Assembly (NCBI RefSeq): GCF_000590475.1
Contig: NZ_CP007441.1
Coordinates: 3,416,660 to 3,480,659 of the forward strand
DNA from: Stutzerimonas stutzeri
GTDB taxonomy: Bacteria; Pseudomonadota; Gammaproteobacteria; Pseudomonadales; Pseudomonadaceae
Length of the DNA stretch: 64,000 bases
Direction: 5' to 3'
The position numbers were made by a program, and so were the translations under genes. Position 1 is the first letter of the stretch. Every line of letters starts with the position of its first letter. The notes beneath the pieces are model-generated. The model was given only the letters and a program-made list of their open reading frames with translations, was not told where the DNA came from and ran no database searches. Positions 6,459-17,490 of the stretch are shown here, in pieces.

Positions 6459-9308
6459 ATGGCGCAGCAGTATCTACCGGGGCAACGCTGGATCAGCGAC
6501 AGCGAAGCGGAACTCGGTCTGGGAACCATCCTCATGCAGGATGGACGGATGCTCACCGTGCTCTACCCGGCGACAGGCGAAACCCGCCAGTACGCCGCAC
6601 GCAGCGCCCCACTGACCCGCGTGCGCTTCGTTCCCGGTGATGAAATCACCCATTTCGAAGGCTGGAAGATGACCGTGCGCGAAGTCGACGACGTCGACGG
6701 CCTGCTGGTCTATCACGGCCTCACCGCGCAGAACGAAGCCCGCACGCTGCCTGAAACCCAGCTGTCGAATTTCATCCAGTTCCGCCTCGCCAGCGACCGC
6801 CTGTTCGCCGGCCAGATCGATCCGCTGAACTGGTTCAAACTGCGCTACCACACGCTGGAAAACCAGAGCAAACAGCTGACCTCTTCGCTGTGGGGCCTGG
6901 GTGGCGTGCGCGCGCAACCCATCGCGCACCAGTTGCACATCGCCCGCGAAGTTGCCGACCGCATCGCCCCGCGCGTGCTGCTGGCGGACGAAGTGGGCCT
7001 GGGCAAAACCATCGAAGCCGGCCTGGTAATCCATCGCCAGCTGCTGTCGGGGCGCGCCAACCGCGTGCTGATCCTGGTTCCGGAGAACCTGCAGCATCAG
7101 TGGCTGGTGGAAATGCGCCGCCGCTTCAACCTGCAGGTCGCGCTGTTCGACGACGAGCGTTTCATCGAGAGCGATGCCAGCAACCCCTTCGAAGACACTC
7201 AGCTGGCTCTGGTCTCGCTGGAATGGCTGAAGGACGACGAACGTGCCCAGGACGCCGCCTTCGCGGCCGGCTGGGATCTGCTGGTGGTGGACGAGGCGCA
7301 TCACCTGGTCTGGCATCCGGAAGACGCCAGCGCCGAATACAAGCTGGTCGAGCAGTTGGCCGAAGTCATTCCTGGCGTCCTGCTGCTCACCGCAACACCC
7401 GAACAGCTCGGTCAGGAAAGCCACTTCGCCCGCCTGCGCCTGCTCGACCCCAACCGTTTCCACGACCTCGAAGCCTTCCGGGCCGAAAGCGCCAGCTACC
7501 AGCCGGTCGCCCAGGCGGTCCAGGAGCTGCTCGACGAGGGTCGTTTGTCGCAGGAAGCGCACCAGACCATCCACAATTTCCTCGGCGCCGAAGGCGAAGC
7601 GCTGCTCGCTGCGGCCACCGATGGCGACATCGAAGCCAGCAGCCGATTGATCCGCGAATTGCTCGACCGCCACGGCACCGGCCGCCTGCTGTTCCGCAAC
7701 ACCCGCGCCGCGGTACGCGGCTTCCCCGAGCGTCAGCTGCATCCGTACCCACTGCCCTGCCCAGCCGAATATTTGGAACTGCCACTGGGTGAGCACGCGG
7801 AGCTGTATCCGGAAGTCAGCTTCCAGACCCAGCAGGAAGTACCCGATGCGCAGAACCGCTGGTGGACGTTCGACCCGCGTGTCGAATGGCTGATCGACAC
7901 CCTGAAGATGCTGAAGAAATTCAAGGTGCTGGTCATCTGCGCACACGCCGAGACCGCGCTGGATCTCGAAGACGCCCTGCGCGTGCGCTCCGGCATCCCC
8001 GCGACCGTGTTCCATGAGGGCATGAGCATCTTGGAGCGCGACCGCGCCGCTGCCTATTTCGCCGATGAGGAGTTCGGCGCGCAAGTGCTGATCTGCTCCG
8101 AGATCGGCAGCGAAGGCCGCAACTTCCAGTTCGCCCATCACCTGGTGCTGTTCGATCTGCCGGCCCACCCCGACCTGCTGGAACAGCGCATCGGCCGTCT
8201 CGACCGGATCGGTCAGGCCCACGTCATCCAGCTGCACGTGCCCTATCTGGAAACCAGCCCGCAGGAACGCCTGTTCAAGTGGTATCACGAGGCACTGAAC
8301 GCCTTCCTCAACACCTGCCCCACCGGCAACGCGCTGCAGCATCAGTTCGGCCCGCGCCTGCTAAACCAGCTGGAAGAAGGGGACGATGACGAGTTCCAGG
8401 CGCTCATCGACGAAGCCCGCGCCGAGCGCGAGCGGCTGGAAGCAGAATTGCACGCCGGCCGCGACCGTCTGCTGGAGCTCAATTCGGGCGGCGGCGAACA
8501 AGGCAAGGCGCTGGTCGAAGCCATCGAAGAGCAGGACGACCAGTTCGCCCTGCCGATCTATATGGAAGAGCTGTTCGACGCCTTCGGCATCGACAGTGAA
8601 GACCACTCCGAAAACGCCCTGATCCTGCGTCCCAGCGAAAAGATGCTCGACGCCAGCTTCCCGCTCGGCGACGACGAAGCTGTGACCATCACCTACGACC
8701 GCGAGCAGGCGTTGGCGCGCGAAGACATGCAGTTCCTCACCTGGGAACACCCCATGGTGCAGGGCGGCATGGACCTGGTGCTGTCCGGCTCCATGGGCAA
8801 TACCGCGGTGGCGCTGATCAAGAACAAGGCGCTCAAGCCCGGCACCGTCCTGCTGGAACTCTTGTTCGTCAGTGAAGTGGTGGCGCCGCGTGCCCTGCAG
8901 CTCAATCGCTTCCTGCCGCCGCTGGCGTTGCGCTGCCTGCTGGACTCGAACGGCAACGACCTGGCAGCCAAAGTCGCGTTCGAGACGCTGACCGATCAGC
9001 TGGAAAGCGTCCCGCGGGCCAGCGCCAACAAGTTCATTCAGGCCCAGCGCGATGTGTTGGCGGTGCAGATTTCCGATGCCGAAGCCAAGATCGCCCCGCG
9101 TCATAGCGAGCGTGTCGCCGAAGCGCAGCGCAAGCTCAAGGCCAGTCTCGACGAAGAGTTGGCGCGCCTGACCGCGTTGCAGGCCGTCAACCCGAGCGTG
9201 CGTGACAGCGAGATCGAAGCCCTGCGCAAGCAGCGCGAAGAAGGCCTGGCGATGCTGGAAAAAGCGGCGCTGCGCCTGGAGGCGATTCGCGTGCTGGTTG
9301 CCGGCTGA
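6459..9308 (+). CDS. rapA: RNA polymerase-associated ATPase RapA (HepA)
   Basis: A SWI2/SNF2-type ATPase that binds RNA polymerase and promotes its recycling. It has 949 residues, the normal family length. The N-terminal Tudor-like domains are followed by the helicase core: the Walker A equivalent DEVGLGKT at residues 177-184, DEAH at 278-281, LLLTATP soon after, and the motif V/VI region [13 protein letters not shown] and [12 protein letters not shown]. The C-terminal third is the RapA-specific region. The ATG at 6459 is preceded by GGGAGG at the right distance; an upstream in-frame ATG at 6408 lacks a ribosome site. It is transcribed alone and ends at a strong terminator shared with the convergent lhr. 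Confidence 0.96.
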   Translation: MAQQYLPGQRWISDSEAELGLGTILMQDGRMLTVLYPATGETRQYAARSAPLTRVRFVPGDEITHFEGWKMTVREVDDVDGLLVYHGLTAQNEARTLPETQLSNFIQFRLASDRLFAGQIDPLNWFKLRYHTLENQSKQLTSSLWGLGGVRAQPIAHQLHIAREVADRIAPRVLLADEVGLGKTIEAGLVIHRQLLSGRANRVLILVPENLQHQWLVEMRRRFNLQVALFDDERFIESDASNPFEDTQLALVSLEWLKDDERAQDAAFAAGWDLLVVDEAHHLVWHPEDASAEYKLVEQLAEVIPGVLLLTATPEQLGQESHFARLRLLDPNRFHDLEAFRAESASYQPVAQAVQELLDEGRLSQEAHQTIHNFLGAEGEALLAAATDGDIEASSRLIRELLDRHGTGRLLFRNTRAAVRGFPERQLHPYPLPCPAEYLELPLGEHAELYPEVSFQTQQEVPDAQNRWWTFDPRVEWLIDTLKMLKKFKVLVICAHAETALDLEDALRVRSGIPATVFHEGMSILERDRAAAYFADEEFGAQVLICSEIGSEGRNFQFAHHLVLFDLPAHPDLLEQRIGRLDRIGQAHVIQLHVPYLETSPQERLFKWYHEALNAFLNTCPTGNALQHQFGPRLLNQLEEGDDDEFQALIDEARAERERLEAELHAGRDRLLELNSGGGEQGKALVEAIEEQDDQFALPIYMEELFDAFGIDSEDHSENALILRPSEKMLDASFPLGDDEAVTITYDREQALAREDMQFLTWEHPMVQGGMDLVLSGSMGNTAVALIKNKALKPGTVLLELLFVSEVVAPRALQLNRFLPPLALRCLLDSNGNDLAAKVAFETLTDQLESVPRASANKFIQAQRDVLAVQISDAEAKIAPRHSERVAEAQRKLKASLDEELARLTALQAVNPSVRDSEIEALRKQREEGLAMLEKAALRLEAIRVLVAG

Positions 9309-9330
9309 TTCATGCCTGGCGGATAAGAAA

Positions 9331-9364
9331 GGCCGGCTGCGAGCGATCGCAGCCGGCCTTTTCG
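9331..9364. terminator. Bidirectional terminator between rapA and lhr
   Basis: A 12-bp perfect stem GGCCGGCTGCGA / TCGCAGCCGGCC with a 4-base loop is followed by TTTTCGTTT on the plus strand. On the minus strand the hairpin is followed by TTTC only, so it is strongest for rapA. Confidence 0.85.
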
Positions 9365-9377
9365 TTTCTGACGGTAA

Positions 9378-12300
9378 CTAGCGACGCGCCACTGCAAGCA
9401 GCTGCCGCGCCTTGCGCTGATCGTCTTCGTCGAGTTCTACCAGCAGCTCCGGTTTGCCGGCGATCAACAAACCCAGCGGCACCCCGTCGCGATAGAGGAT
9501 GCGATTACCCGCCACTGCCGGCACGCGCTCACCCGGTAGCAGCGTCCCGACCTGGTTCAGCGGATCGACCGCCGAGACCGCGATCATTTCCCCCGACAAC
9601 GGCCGCTTGCGGATCTCTCGTAGCAGGCCGACAGCCTCCGGCAATGCAAACTGTTCGCCCGGCAGCCCGGCAACGAAGCGACCGCCCCGAATCTCGCCCC
9701 GCGCCTCGAGCCGGTGGTAGACGCGCAGCAGGTCGCGCCATGGCGGCAGCCAGTCCGCTTCGCGATCCAGCAGCCGCCAGAACACCACGCCATAACGGCG
9801 CAACAGCACCATGGCGATGTGTTCCAGGGCTTCGGGATCGAGCGGTGGCCGGCGTGCAGGAGCTGGATCGGCTGTTGTCGCGGTGGCCTTGCGTACCAAC
9901 GCCCAACGTCCGGCATCGGCCATGCCACCGATAAAGGCACCGCCACGGCTTTGACGACTGCTGCGTGATCGCTTGGCCGCCGGCGCCAACAACGCGCGCA
10001 GGCCCGCGAAGCTGTCGGCATTGACCAGCCCCACGGCGACCAGCTCGCCAAGCGCATCCTCCAACTCGCTGCGCAGCAGATGCGCTTCGTGTTGCAGCTC
10101 GTCGAAGAACAGTGCGCCCTGCGCCTGCAACGTCTCGAATACCCGCTGCGCGCGTGACGACAGCTCGGGCTGCGGTGCGTCGCTGGCCAGCGCATACCAG
10201 GCGGACAGATGCCGGCGCGGCAGCAAGACGATCGGTGTACCGCGCACAGGACCGCTGCTGGCCTTGATACGTCCGGCCAGGCGGGTCCAGACGATGCGCC
10301 CGGAGCGGCAGAGTTCGTCCAGCCAGGGCCCGCCGTAATCTTTCAGTCGCGCCGGCAATAGATCGTTCTCCCAAGCGCCGGCGGCGGCCTGGAAGCCTTC
10401 AAGCTGCTCAACTACCGGGCCGAGCGCGTCACGCCCCTGCATCCGCGTCGCGTCGGAAAGATGCTGCCAGTCGAACAGGAATCGCATGAAGTCGGCGCGC
10501 TCCACCGGCTCGATTTCACGGCGCAGGCGCTTGACCGTGTAACGGTGAATGCGCGCCAGCAAATGTCGTTCGCACCATTCTTCTTCGCTCGTCCCTGGCG
10601 TGAAGCGACCGCGTAGCACGTAGCCTTCGGACTCCAGTCGAGTCAACGCCAGCGCGACGGCCGACGCAGGCAAGGCCAGCGGCCGAGCGATCAGCGGGAT
10701 CCGCAACGGGCCGAAGCCTGTCAATCGCGCGCGGATCAACTCAAGCAACGCGTCGTCTTCGCTCGACGGCAGATCGAAGCCTGGCAACGGCGTCAGGGTC
10801 GGCTCACAACAGGCGCTGGGGTAGATCGCCTGCAACAGAGCCAGGCGTTCGATGGGTAACCAGAGCGCGCGCTCCTGCGCGACCTGCATCCGTGTCGCGC
10901 GACCGCCACGGGCCAATTCGCTCAGCCACTCGGACCACTGCGGGTCGGCCTGCACCTCGGCTTCGGCCAGGCAAACCAGCCCCATCAGCGCCTCGTGCAA
11001 TTCGTCCGGATTGCGCGCTTGCGGCCAGGCCTCCTCGCGTACCGCTTCGATTGCTGCGGCGTCCAGGGCACCGAGGTCGTCGCTGGATTCCGGATCGCTC
11101 CAGCGCCGATTGAGCACCGCCTGGGTGCGTCGCTCTTCCAGAGGCGCATCATCAAGGAAGGCGTAAGGGCGTGCGCCAAGCACTTCCATTGCCAGTGGCG
11201 ATGGCATCGGCAGGTCACGGGCCGACAGTTCGATCTCGCCGCCCTCGATGCGCCGTAACAGCGCCAGCCAGCCCTCACTGTCCATGGCGTCGTGCAAACA
11301 GTCATCCAGCGTCTGCGCCACCAGCGGATGCTCGGGAATCTCGCGCTCGCCGACAATGTTTTCCAGGCAGGCGACCTGATCGGGGAAGACCGTGGCGAGC
11401 AAATCCTCACTCTTCATCCTTTGCAGCTGTGGCGCCACCTTGCGTCCGCCAGCCATACGCGGCAATGCCAGCGCCGTAGTGGCGTTCCAGCGCCAGCGCA
11501 CGCCGAACAGCGGTGCATCGAGCAGCGCCTGGATCAGCACGCCCTCGGCACTGTTGGAATGCAGGTACCGCCAGACCTCCTCCAGCGGAAAGCTGTGACT
11601 GGTGGATAGCGAAAAGATGATCGCATCCTCCGTCGCGGCAGCCTGCAATTCGAAGTTGAAGGTGCGACAGAAGCGCTTGCGCAGCGCCAGACCCCAGGCG
11701 CGGTTGATGCGGCTGCCGTACGGCGAATGAATGACCAGCTGGGTGCCGCCGGATTCGTCGAAGAAGCGCTCCATGATCAGCCGCTGCTGCGTCGGCAGCG
11801 CGCCCAGCGCGGAGCGCGTGCGCGCCAGATATTCGACGATCTGGCGGGCTGCGGCGTCGGGCAGACCCAGTGTGTCCATGAGCCAGTCGATGGCAGGCTG
11901 GAGCCTTGACGTGGTCTGCGAAGCCTCGCCGGCTGCCTTTGCAGGAGCGAGCTTGCTCGCGAATGTCGACACCGCTGCTGTCTCAGAGTCGCGAGCAAGC
12001 GCGCTCCTGCAGAAATCCATTTCCGCGAGACGTTCATCGATCTCCCCGCGCAGCCTCGCAACCGCTGCCGAAAGCTCATCGCTGCGCCCGGGCGCTTCGC
12101 CCAGCCAGAACGGGATGTTCGGCGGCTGCCCCTGCGCATCCTCGACCCGCACCCGCCCCGCCTCGATCCTGATGATGCGATAAGCGGTATTGCCCAACTG
12201 AAACACGTCACCGGCCAGACTTTCCACGGCGAAGTCTTCGTTCACGGTGCCAATGTTGAAGCCCTGCGGTTCGAGCAGCACGCTGTAGTCGGCATTGTCG

Positions 12301-13802
12301 GCAATGGTCCCACCGGAAGTCAGCGCGGTCAGGCGGCCACCACGGCGACCTCGCAGGCTGCGGTTGACCACGTCGCGGTGCAGATAGGCGCCACGCGCTC
12401 CGTGGCGAGTGGTGTAACCCTCGGCCAGCATTGCCAGCAGCGCCTGATAGTTCTCTTCGCTGAGCGTCGCGTACGGCATGGCCCGTCGAACCAGCGCCAG
12501 TAGCGCATCCTCCTGCCACTCGCGGCACGACACCTCGGCGATGATCTGCTGCGCCAGTACATCCAGCGGCGCGGCAGGAATCACCAGCGTATCCAGCTCG
12601 CCGCGACGCACACTGTCGAGCAAGGCGGTGCATTCGATCAGATCGTCGCGCGAATTGGGAAACAGCCGCCCTTTGGAGACACCGCCGACCTGATGCCCAG
12701 CACGACCGACGCGTTGAAGAAAGGCGGAAATGGAGCGCGGCGAGCCGAGTTGGCAGACCAGCTCCACATCGCCGATGTCGATGCCCAGCTCCAGCGAGGC
12801 AGTGGCCACCAGCACTCTCAGTTCGCCACGCTTCAGCCGTTGTTCGGCGTCCAATCGCTGCTCGCGGGCCAGGCTGCCATGGTGCGCCGCAACCACCGCG
12901 TTGCCGAGGCGCTCGCTGAGATGCCGAGCAGCCCGCTCGGTCATCCGACGCGTATTGACGAACACCAGGGTGGTTCGGTGCTCAACCGCCAAGGCCGCCA
13001 GACGATCGTAGACCAATTCCCATACGTCATTGCTCATCACCGCTTCCAGCGGTACCGGCGGCACTTCGAGCGCCAGGTCGCGCGCACGCCCATGTCCGAT
13101 GTCGACGACTTCGCAGCGGCGGCCAACGCCAACCAGATAATCCGCCACCGCCTCGATCGGCTTCTGCGTTGCCGACAAGCCGACGCGCACCAGCGGTCGT
13201 CCGCAAAGGGCTTCGAGGCGTTCCAGCGACAACGCCAGATGGCTGCCGCGCTTGTTTCCAGCGATCGCATGAATCTCGTCGACGATGACGCTACGGACGC
13301 CCGCCAGCATCTGCCGACCGGATTCGGAGCCCAACAGCACATAGAGCGATTCCGGAGTGGTTACCAGGATGTGCGGTACCCGTTTGCGCATCGCCGCGCG
13401 CTCGGCCTGCGGCGTATCGCCCGTGCGCACCGCGGTACGAATCTCCAGCGGCGGCAGCCCGAGGTGTTGCAACTCAGCGGAAATCCCTGCCAGCGGCTGT
13501 TCCAGATTCAAGTGGATATCGTTAGACAGCGCTTTGAGCGGCGAAACGTAGAGCACTGCTGTTTCGTCGGGCAGGCCGCCCTCGGCCAAACCTTGCTGGA
13601 CCAACTGATCAAGCGCGGCGAGAAAGGCCGTCAACGTTTTACCGGAGCCGGTAGGCGCGGCCACCAGCGTCGATTGACCGGAACGGATCAGCGGCCACGC
13701 ACGCGTCTGGGCCGGAGTCGGCGCTGGGAAGCTGCGGCTGAACCAACCGGCTACCGCAGGGTGGAACGCAGCCAGCGCATCGTGAACGGGGGTCGGTTTC
13801 AT
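9378..13802 (-). CDS. lhr: Lhr-type large DEAD/DEAH helicase
   Basis: A 1474-residue superfamily-2 helicase of the long Lhr class, a 3'-5' single-strand DNA translocase connected with DNA repair. The core shows Walker A APTGSGKT (residues 49-56), DEIH (175-178), a SAT-like SATQKP, and motif [11 protein letters not shown]. Winged-helix, beta-barrel and long C-terminal domains follow. The ATG at 13802 ([10 protein letters not shown]) is chosen because the frame upstream starts only at a TTG with no family match; the ribosome site is weak. About residues 597-620 are encoded by a pair of inverted REP elements inserted in frame (see the repeat entry). No LigD, exonuclease or metallophosphoesterase partner gene is adjacent. 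Confidence 0.93.
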   Translation of the reverse strand: MKPTPVHDALAAFHPAVAGWFSRSFPAPTPAQTRAWPLIRSGQSTLVAAPTGSGKTLTAFLAALDQLVQQGLAEGGLPDETAVLYVSPLKALSNDIHLNLEQPLAGISAELQHLGLPPLEIRTAVRTGDTPQAERAAMRKRVPHILVTTPESLYVLLGSESGRQMLAGVRSVIVDEIHAIAGNKRGSHLALSLERLEALCGRPLVRVGLSATQKPIEAVADYLVGVGRRCEVVDIGHGRARDLALEVPPVPLEAVMSNDVWELVYDRLAALAVEHRTTLVFVNTRRMTERAARHLSERLGNAVVAAHHGSLAREQRLDAEQRLKRGELRVLVATASLELGIDIGDVELVCQLGSPRSISAFLQRVGRAGHQVGGVSKGRLFPNSRDDLIECTALLDSVRRGELDTLVIPAAPLDVLAQQIIAEVSCREWQEDALLALVRRAMPYATLSEENYQALLAMLAEGYTTRHGARGAYLHRDVVNRSLRGRRGGRLTALTSGGTIADNADYSVLLEPQGFNIGTVNEDFAVESLAGDVFQLGNTAYRIIRIEAGRVRVEDAQGQPPNIPFWLGEAPGRSDELSAAVARLRGEIDERLAEMDFCRSALARDSETAAVSTFASKLAPAKAAGEASQTTSRLQPAIDWLMDTLGLPDAAARQIVEYLARTRSALGALPTQQRLIMERFFDESGGTQLVIHSPYGSRINRAWGLALRKRFCRTFNFELQAAATEDAIIFSLSTSHSFPLEEVWRYLHSNSAEGVLIQALLDAPLFGVRWRWNATTALALPRMAGGRKVAPQLQRMKSEDLLATVFPDQVACLENIVGEREIPEHPLVAQTLDDCLHDAMDSEGWLALLRRIEGGEIELSARDLPMPSPLAMEVLGARPYAFLDDAPLEERRTQAVLNRRWSDPESSDDLGALDAAAIEAVREEAWPQARNPDELHEALMGLVCLAEAEVQADPQWSEWLSELARGGRATRMQVAQERALWLPIERLALLQAIYPSACCEPTLTPLPGFDLPSSEDDALLELIRARLTGFGPLRIPLIARPLALPASAVALALTRLESEGYVLRGRFTPGTSEEEWCERHLLARIHRYTVKRLRREIEPVERADFMRFLFDWQHLSDATRMQGRDALGPVVEQLEGFQAAAGAWENDLLPARLKDYGGPWLDELCRSGRIVWTRLAGRIKASSGPVRGTPIVLLPRRHLSAWYALASDAPQPELSSRAQRVFETLQAQGALFFDELQHEAHLLRSELEDALGELVAVGLVNADSFAGLRALLAPAAKRSRSSRQSRGGAFIGGMADAGRWALVRKATATTADPAPARRPPLDPEALEHIAMVLLRRYGVVFWRLLDREADWLPPWRDLLRVYHRLEARGEIRGGRFVAGLPGEQFALPEAVGLLREIRKRPLSGEMIAVSAVDPLNQVGTLLPGERVPAVAGNRILYRDGVPLGLLIAGKPELLVELDEDDQRKARQLLAVARR
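11941..12010. repeat. Inverted pair of REP elements inside lhr
   Basis: The left unit GCAGGAGCGAGCTTGCTCG continues to 11963, and its inverted partner ends in GCGAGCAAGCGCGCTCCTGC at 12010. Each has the internal GCGAGC/GCTCGC palindrome of Pseudomonas REP sequences. The pair keeps the lhr frame open and adds about 25 codons. Confidence 0.8.
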
Positions 13803-13924
13803 ACCCCGAATATGCTGCCGCCGCGGCTCGGCTACAAGGGTAAACAATCGCAACCCGTCGCCTGTCAGGAAACGGCAGCCCGTCGCGGCGGTCCACTTCA
13901 GACAGCCTGACGATGGAGAACGCC

Positions 13925-14236
13925 ATGACCTACCAACCCCTTACGCTCGACGACGCGATGCAACTCGTCACCGAAGCCTTTCTACCGTGCGGCTGCGTGA
14001 CCAGCGCCAACCCGGACGAAGACAGTTTCGGCTTTACCGTCATGTCAGGCAGCGGCACTGAGATGCTGCGCGTGCCCAGCGTGTCGCGGGACGAATACAG
14101 CAACCCGCAGCATCTGGGCAGCGTCATCGAGCAGGCGCGGCTGGATGTCGAGGACAAGGATCAACGCCTCGAGCCCTGGACCATGCCGTCCATCACCGAT
14201 GGCACTGGCATTCCAGAAACCCCGCCAAACTATTGA
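13925..14236 (+). CDS. Hypothetical protein (103 aa)
   Basis: A 103-residue cytoplasmic protein that I do not recognise. It begins [19 protein letters not shown], contains a FLPCGCVTS segment with two close cysteines, and ends in an unstructured [10 protein letters not shown] tail. The ATG at 13925 follows GGAG at 7-base spacing; an in-frame ATG four codons upstream has a poorer context. It is divergent from lhr and lies 39 bp upstream of the short-chain dehydrogenase, so the two may be cotranscribed. The mixed acidic sequence looks like a small single-domain protein; no function is proposed. Confidence 0.65.
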   Translation: MTYQPLTLDDAMQLVTEAFLPCGCVTSANPDEDSFGFTVMSGSGTEMLRVPSVSRDEYSNPQHLGSVIEQARLDVEDKDQRLEPWTMPSITDGTGIPETPPNY

Positions 14237-14275
14237 TCAGCAACCGACCTGCTCCTTGAACCGAGCGAGGACGAT

Positions 14276-14971
14276 ATGACCGATACCGTTCTTCTAATTA
14301 CCGGCGCCTCCTCCGGCATCGGCGCCGCCACCGCCCGACTCGCCGCCGAGGCCGGATACCGCGTGGCCTTGGCAGCGCGCTCCGAGCATAAACTCGAGCA
14401 GCTGGTGAGCGATCTCGGCGGCCCGGAGCGCGCCTTGGCGATCCGCTGTGACGTCAAGGAATATGCCGAACAGCAGGCCATGGTGCAGCAGGTGCTGGAT
14501 CATTTCGGCCAGCTCGATGCGGTCTACGCCAATGCCGGTATGCCAGGCAGCGAAGGTGGCTTCAGCGGTGCCGACCCTGAGGTCTGGCGTGAAATGCTGT
14601 TGACCAATGTGTACGGGGTCGGCCTGACCTTGCGCTGCAGCATCGAAGCACTCAAGGCCAGCCGCGGCCATTTGCTATTGACTGGTTCGGCCGCTGGCCG
14701 CTTCGTCATTCCCGGTTCGATGTACTGCGCCAGCAAGTGGGCGGTGACCGCCATGGGCCTCAGCGTCCGCGAGGAGCTGCGCGGTACGGGCGTACGGGTC
14801 ACGCTGATCGAGCCGGGCATGGTTGATACCCCACTGTTCGACAAGCCGCCCGCTTACGCCCTGCAGCCGGAGGACATCGGCCGAGCAGTGGTTTACGCGC
14901 TCTCGCAGCCACCGCATGTGGACGTCAACGAGATGCTCATCCGTCCTACCCCGCCGACGGAGAACCGCTAA
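14276..14971 (+). CDS. Short-chain dehydrogenase/reductase
   Basis: A 231-residue classical SDR oxidoreductase. The cofactor glycine motif TGASSGIG is at residues 9-16, an NAG-type motif (YANAGMPG) follows, and the active site reads Ser in LLTGSAAGR with the YCASK pair. The acidic or basic residue that separates NADP from NAD use is not clear: the end of the second strand reads AARSEHKL, which weakly favours NADP(H). The E-P-G-M motif LIEPGMVDTP is intact. The substrate is unknown; E. coli YdfG-like serine dehydrogenases are the nearest family I would test. It follows the 103-residue gene by 39 bp and is separated from egtB by about 250 bp. Confidence 0.88.
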   Translation: MTDTVLLITGASSGIGAATARLAAEAGYRVALAARSEHKLEQLVSDLGGPERALAIRCDVKEYAEQQAMVQQVLDHFGQLDAVYANAGMPGSEGGFSGADPEVWREMLLTNVYGVGLTLRCSIEALKASRGHLLLTGSAAGRFVIPGSMYCASKWAVTAMGLSVREELRGTGVRVTLIEPGMVDTPLFDKPPAYALQPEDIGRAVVYALSQPPHVDVNEMLIRPTPPTENR

Positions 14972-15225
14972 GCCAACGGAACGTAGAGGCCCAACGGGCT
15001 TGACCCGTGCGTCTCGCCTGTTCGTTCAGCGGATTTTCCAGCGAATAACCACCAGCGCCTTTCGCAATTGCATGTGTACTGCTTTTCTCAAAAGCGCAGT
15101 GAACCCATGCAAGGCTCTGGCAGCAATACCGGCAGAAACTTTTGCGCCTCGCTTCGGGTCGCTATAGAGGAACCTTCCGGCCGTTCCAGGCGTTGTACAT
15201 TCGGTATCGAACAAGGGGGGAACCC

Positions 15226-16521
15226 ATGGGCAACCTGGCCGAACAGCCAAAGCAGCAACCGGCGCTCGCTGAGCTGGACTATCTGCTGCAGCGCTACCGA
15301 CAAGTGCGCGCCACCAGCGAGGCGATCTGTGCACCGTTGCAGGTCGAAGATTACGTCGTTCAGAGCATGCCCGACGTCAGTCCGCCGAAATGGCATCTGG
15401 CGCATGTCAGCTGGTTCTTCGAGGCCTTCCTGCTCAAGCCCTATCTTGCCCGCTACAAGCCGCTCGACGCAGCCTATGACCATCTCTTCAATTCGTACTA
15501 CGAAACCCACAGCACGCCCTTCCCCCGGGCCCAGCGCGGGCTGATTTCGCGGCCCGGTGTGGATGACGTCTATCGCTTCCGCCACCACGTCGACCTTGCC
15601 ATGGACGAGCTGCTGGCCAATCCTCCACAGCGGCACGCCGCAGAAATCCTGCGCCGGGTGGAACTGGGCCTGCAGCACGAACAGCAGCATCAGGAATTGC
15701 TGCTGATGGACATCAAACACATCCTGGCGCAGAACCCCCTGTACCCCGTCTATCGCAGCGACCTCAAGCCGGCACCGGCGCTGCACAACGACCGGCTCCG
15801 CTGGCATGACTTCGCCGGCGGCGTGCGTAACATCGGCCACGCCGATGGCGGCTTCGCCTTCGATTGCGAGATGCCGCGGCATCGGCAGTTCCTCGAAGAT
15901 TTCCAGCTGGCCGATCGTCCGGTCAGCAACCAGGAGTACCTGTCGTTCATCACCGATGGCGGTTACGCACGGAGCGAGCTCTGGCTGTCCGATGGCTGGG
16001 CGCAGATCCAACAGCGTGGCTGGTACGCGCCCTTGTACTGGCTGCGCCGGGACGACACCTGGCACGAGATGACGCTGGGTGGCCTGCGGCCCTTGGACCT
16101 GGAGGCACCGGTCTGCCACGTCAGCTTCTACGAGGCCGATGCCTATGCGCGCTGGGCCGGTGCCCGGTTGCCCACCGAAGCCGAGTGGGAAGTCGCGGCG
16201 ATGGACCGGCCACTGCGTGGCAATTTTCTCGAGAGCGATCATCTGCAGCCAGTTGCGGCGAACACGCCGCATGAAGGCCCGGCGCAACTGTTCGGCGATG
16301 TCTGGGAATGGACCGCCAGTGCCTACCGCCCCTACCCCGGCTTCCATCCGTTGGAGGGCAGCCTGGGGGAGTACAACGGCAAGTTCATGTCCGGCCAGAT
16401 GGTCCTGCGTGGGGGTTGCTGCGCCACCCCTGAAGCCCATATTCGCGCCACCTACCGCAACTTTTTCCAACCAGCCATGCGCTGGCAATTCGCCGGGCTG
16501 CGCCTGGCCAGGGAGCTATGA
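15226..16521 (+). CDS. egtB: EgtB-type non-haem iron sulfoxide synthase (ergothioneine biosynthesis)
   Basis: The product joins hercynine with a cysteine donor using O2 and iron, giving the sulfoxide intermediate of ergothioneine. It has 431 residues. The N-terminal DinB-like domain carries the iron ligands His60 (WHLAHVSWFFE) and His151/His155 (HEQQHQE). The C-terminal formylglycine-generating-enzyme-like domain has ARLPTEAEWEVAA, GDVWEWTAS and LRGGCCATP. The ATG at 15226 follows a G-rich ribosome site (AAGGGGGG) and is preferred over an upstream in-frame ATG at 15142. It is 3 bp from egtD. No egtA, egtC or egtE is visible, so the thiol donor (gamma-glutamylcysteine or cysteine) and the C-S lyase are unresolved. 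Confidence 0.92.
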   Translation: MGNLAEQPKQQPALAELDYLLQRYRQVRATSEAICAPLQVEDYVVQSMPDVSPPKWHLAHVSWFFEAFLLKPYLARYKPLDAAYDHLFNSYYETHSTPFPRAQRGLISRPGVDDVYRFRHHVDLAMDELLANPPQRHAAEILRRVELGLQHEQQHQELLLMDIKHILAQNPLYPVYRSDLKPAPALHNDRLRWHDFAGGVRNIGHADGGFAFDCEMPRHRQFLEDFQLADRPVSNQEYLSFITDGGYARSELWLSDGWAQIQQRGWYAPLYWLRRDDTWHEMTLGGLRPLDLEAPVCHVSFYEADAYARWAGARLPTEAEWEVAAMDRPLRGNFLESDHLQPVAANTPHEGPAQLFGDVWEWTASAYRPYPGFHPLEGSLGEYNGKFMSGQMVLRGGCCATPEAHIRATYRNFFQPAMRWQFAGLRLAREL

Positions 16522-16524
16522 AAA

Positions 16525-17490
16525 ATGGCACTAGCCGTTCATTTCCATGACCAGACGCCACCGACACACGACACATCCCTGCGTGACGAAGCGCTGGCGG
16601 GATTCGCCGCCGCGCCTAAGCGAATCTCGCCAAAGTTCTTCTATGATCGGCGCGGCTCCGAGCTTTTCGAGCAGATCTGTCTGCAGCCGGAATACTACGT
16701 GACCCGCACCGAAGAAAAGATTCTTGCAAACGCGGCGAACGACATCCTCGAGATCGCCGGGCCGCAGACCGACCTGATCGAACTGGGCAGCGGCGCCAGC
16801 CGCAAAGTGCGCCTGCTGCTCGAAGGGCTGCGTCCGGTCAGCTATCTGGGTATCGATATTTCCGAAGACTTTTTGCTCACCAGCACCCAGCGTCTGGCGG
16901 CCGATTACCCTTGGCTGGAGGTGCATGCAGCCTGCGCTGACTTCTCTGACGAGCTGAAGCTGCCGGACGACTTCACGCTGCACCATCCGCTGGTATTTTT
17001 CCCGGGCTCAAGCATTGGCAATTTCACCCCGCTGGAAGCCCGCAAGCTGCTCGGGCATCTGCACGAAATCCTTCCGCCCGGTGGGGGCGTGTTGATTGGC
17101 GTCGACCTGGTCAAGGACAAAAACGTGCTTGAGGCGGCCTATAACGACCGTGCTCACGTGACGGCAGCGTTCAACCTCAACGTGCTGCAGCGCATCCGCC
17201 AGGAACTGGATAGCGATGTCGACCCCTCACGCTTTACCCACCGGGCTTTCTTCAATGAGCAGGACTCGCGCATCGAAATGCACCTGGTCAGCCGTGAGGC
17301 GCAGGATGTAACCATTGAAGGCCAGCGCTTTCACTTCGATGCCGGCGAAAGCTTGCACACCGAGAACTCCTATAAATACACACTGGCGTCTTTCGCCAAC
17401 CTCGCCAGCAGCGCCGGCTTCGACTGCAGCGGCCAATGGACCGATTCCAGCGACCTGTTCAGCGTGCACTACCTGCAACGCCGGCAATGA
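16525..17490 (+). CDS. egtD: L-histidine N-alpha-methyltransferase EgtD
   Basis: An S-adenosylmethionine-dependent enzyme that trimethylates histidine to hercynine, the first step of ergothioneine synthesis. It has 321 residues, the usual length. Family signatures are SPKFFYDRRGSELFEQIC near the N-terminus, EYYVTRTEE, the SAM-binding LIELGSGASRK, and FFPGSSIGNF. It sits 3 bp after egtB and its stop codon overlaps the start of the following protease gene (ATGA). Translation of all three is therefore likely coupled, placing the protease in the same operon. Confidence 0.94.
   Translation: MALAVHFHDQTPPTHDTSLRDEALAGFAAAPKRISPKFFYDRRGSELFEQICLQPEYYVTRTEEKILANAANDILEIAGPQTDLIELGSGASRKVRLLLEGLRPVSYLGIDISEDFLLTSTQRLAADYPWLEVHAACADFSDELKLPDDFTLHHPLVFFPGSSIGNFTPLEARKLLGHLHEILPPGGGVLIGVDLVKDKNVLEAAYNDRAHVTAAFNLNVLQRIRQELDSDVDPSRFTHRAFFNEQDSRIEMHLVSREAQDVTIEGQRFHFDAGESLHTENSYKYTLASFANLASSAGFDCSGQWTDSSDLFSVHYLQRRQ

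Noticed and set aside
6474..8342. A 622-codon open frame antisense to rapA
   Set aside because: The opposite strand carries rapA with all ATPase motifs; the antisense frame is a compositional artefact.
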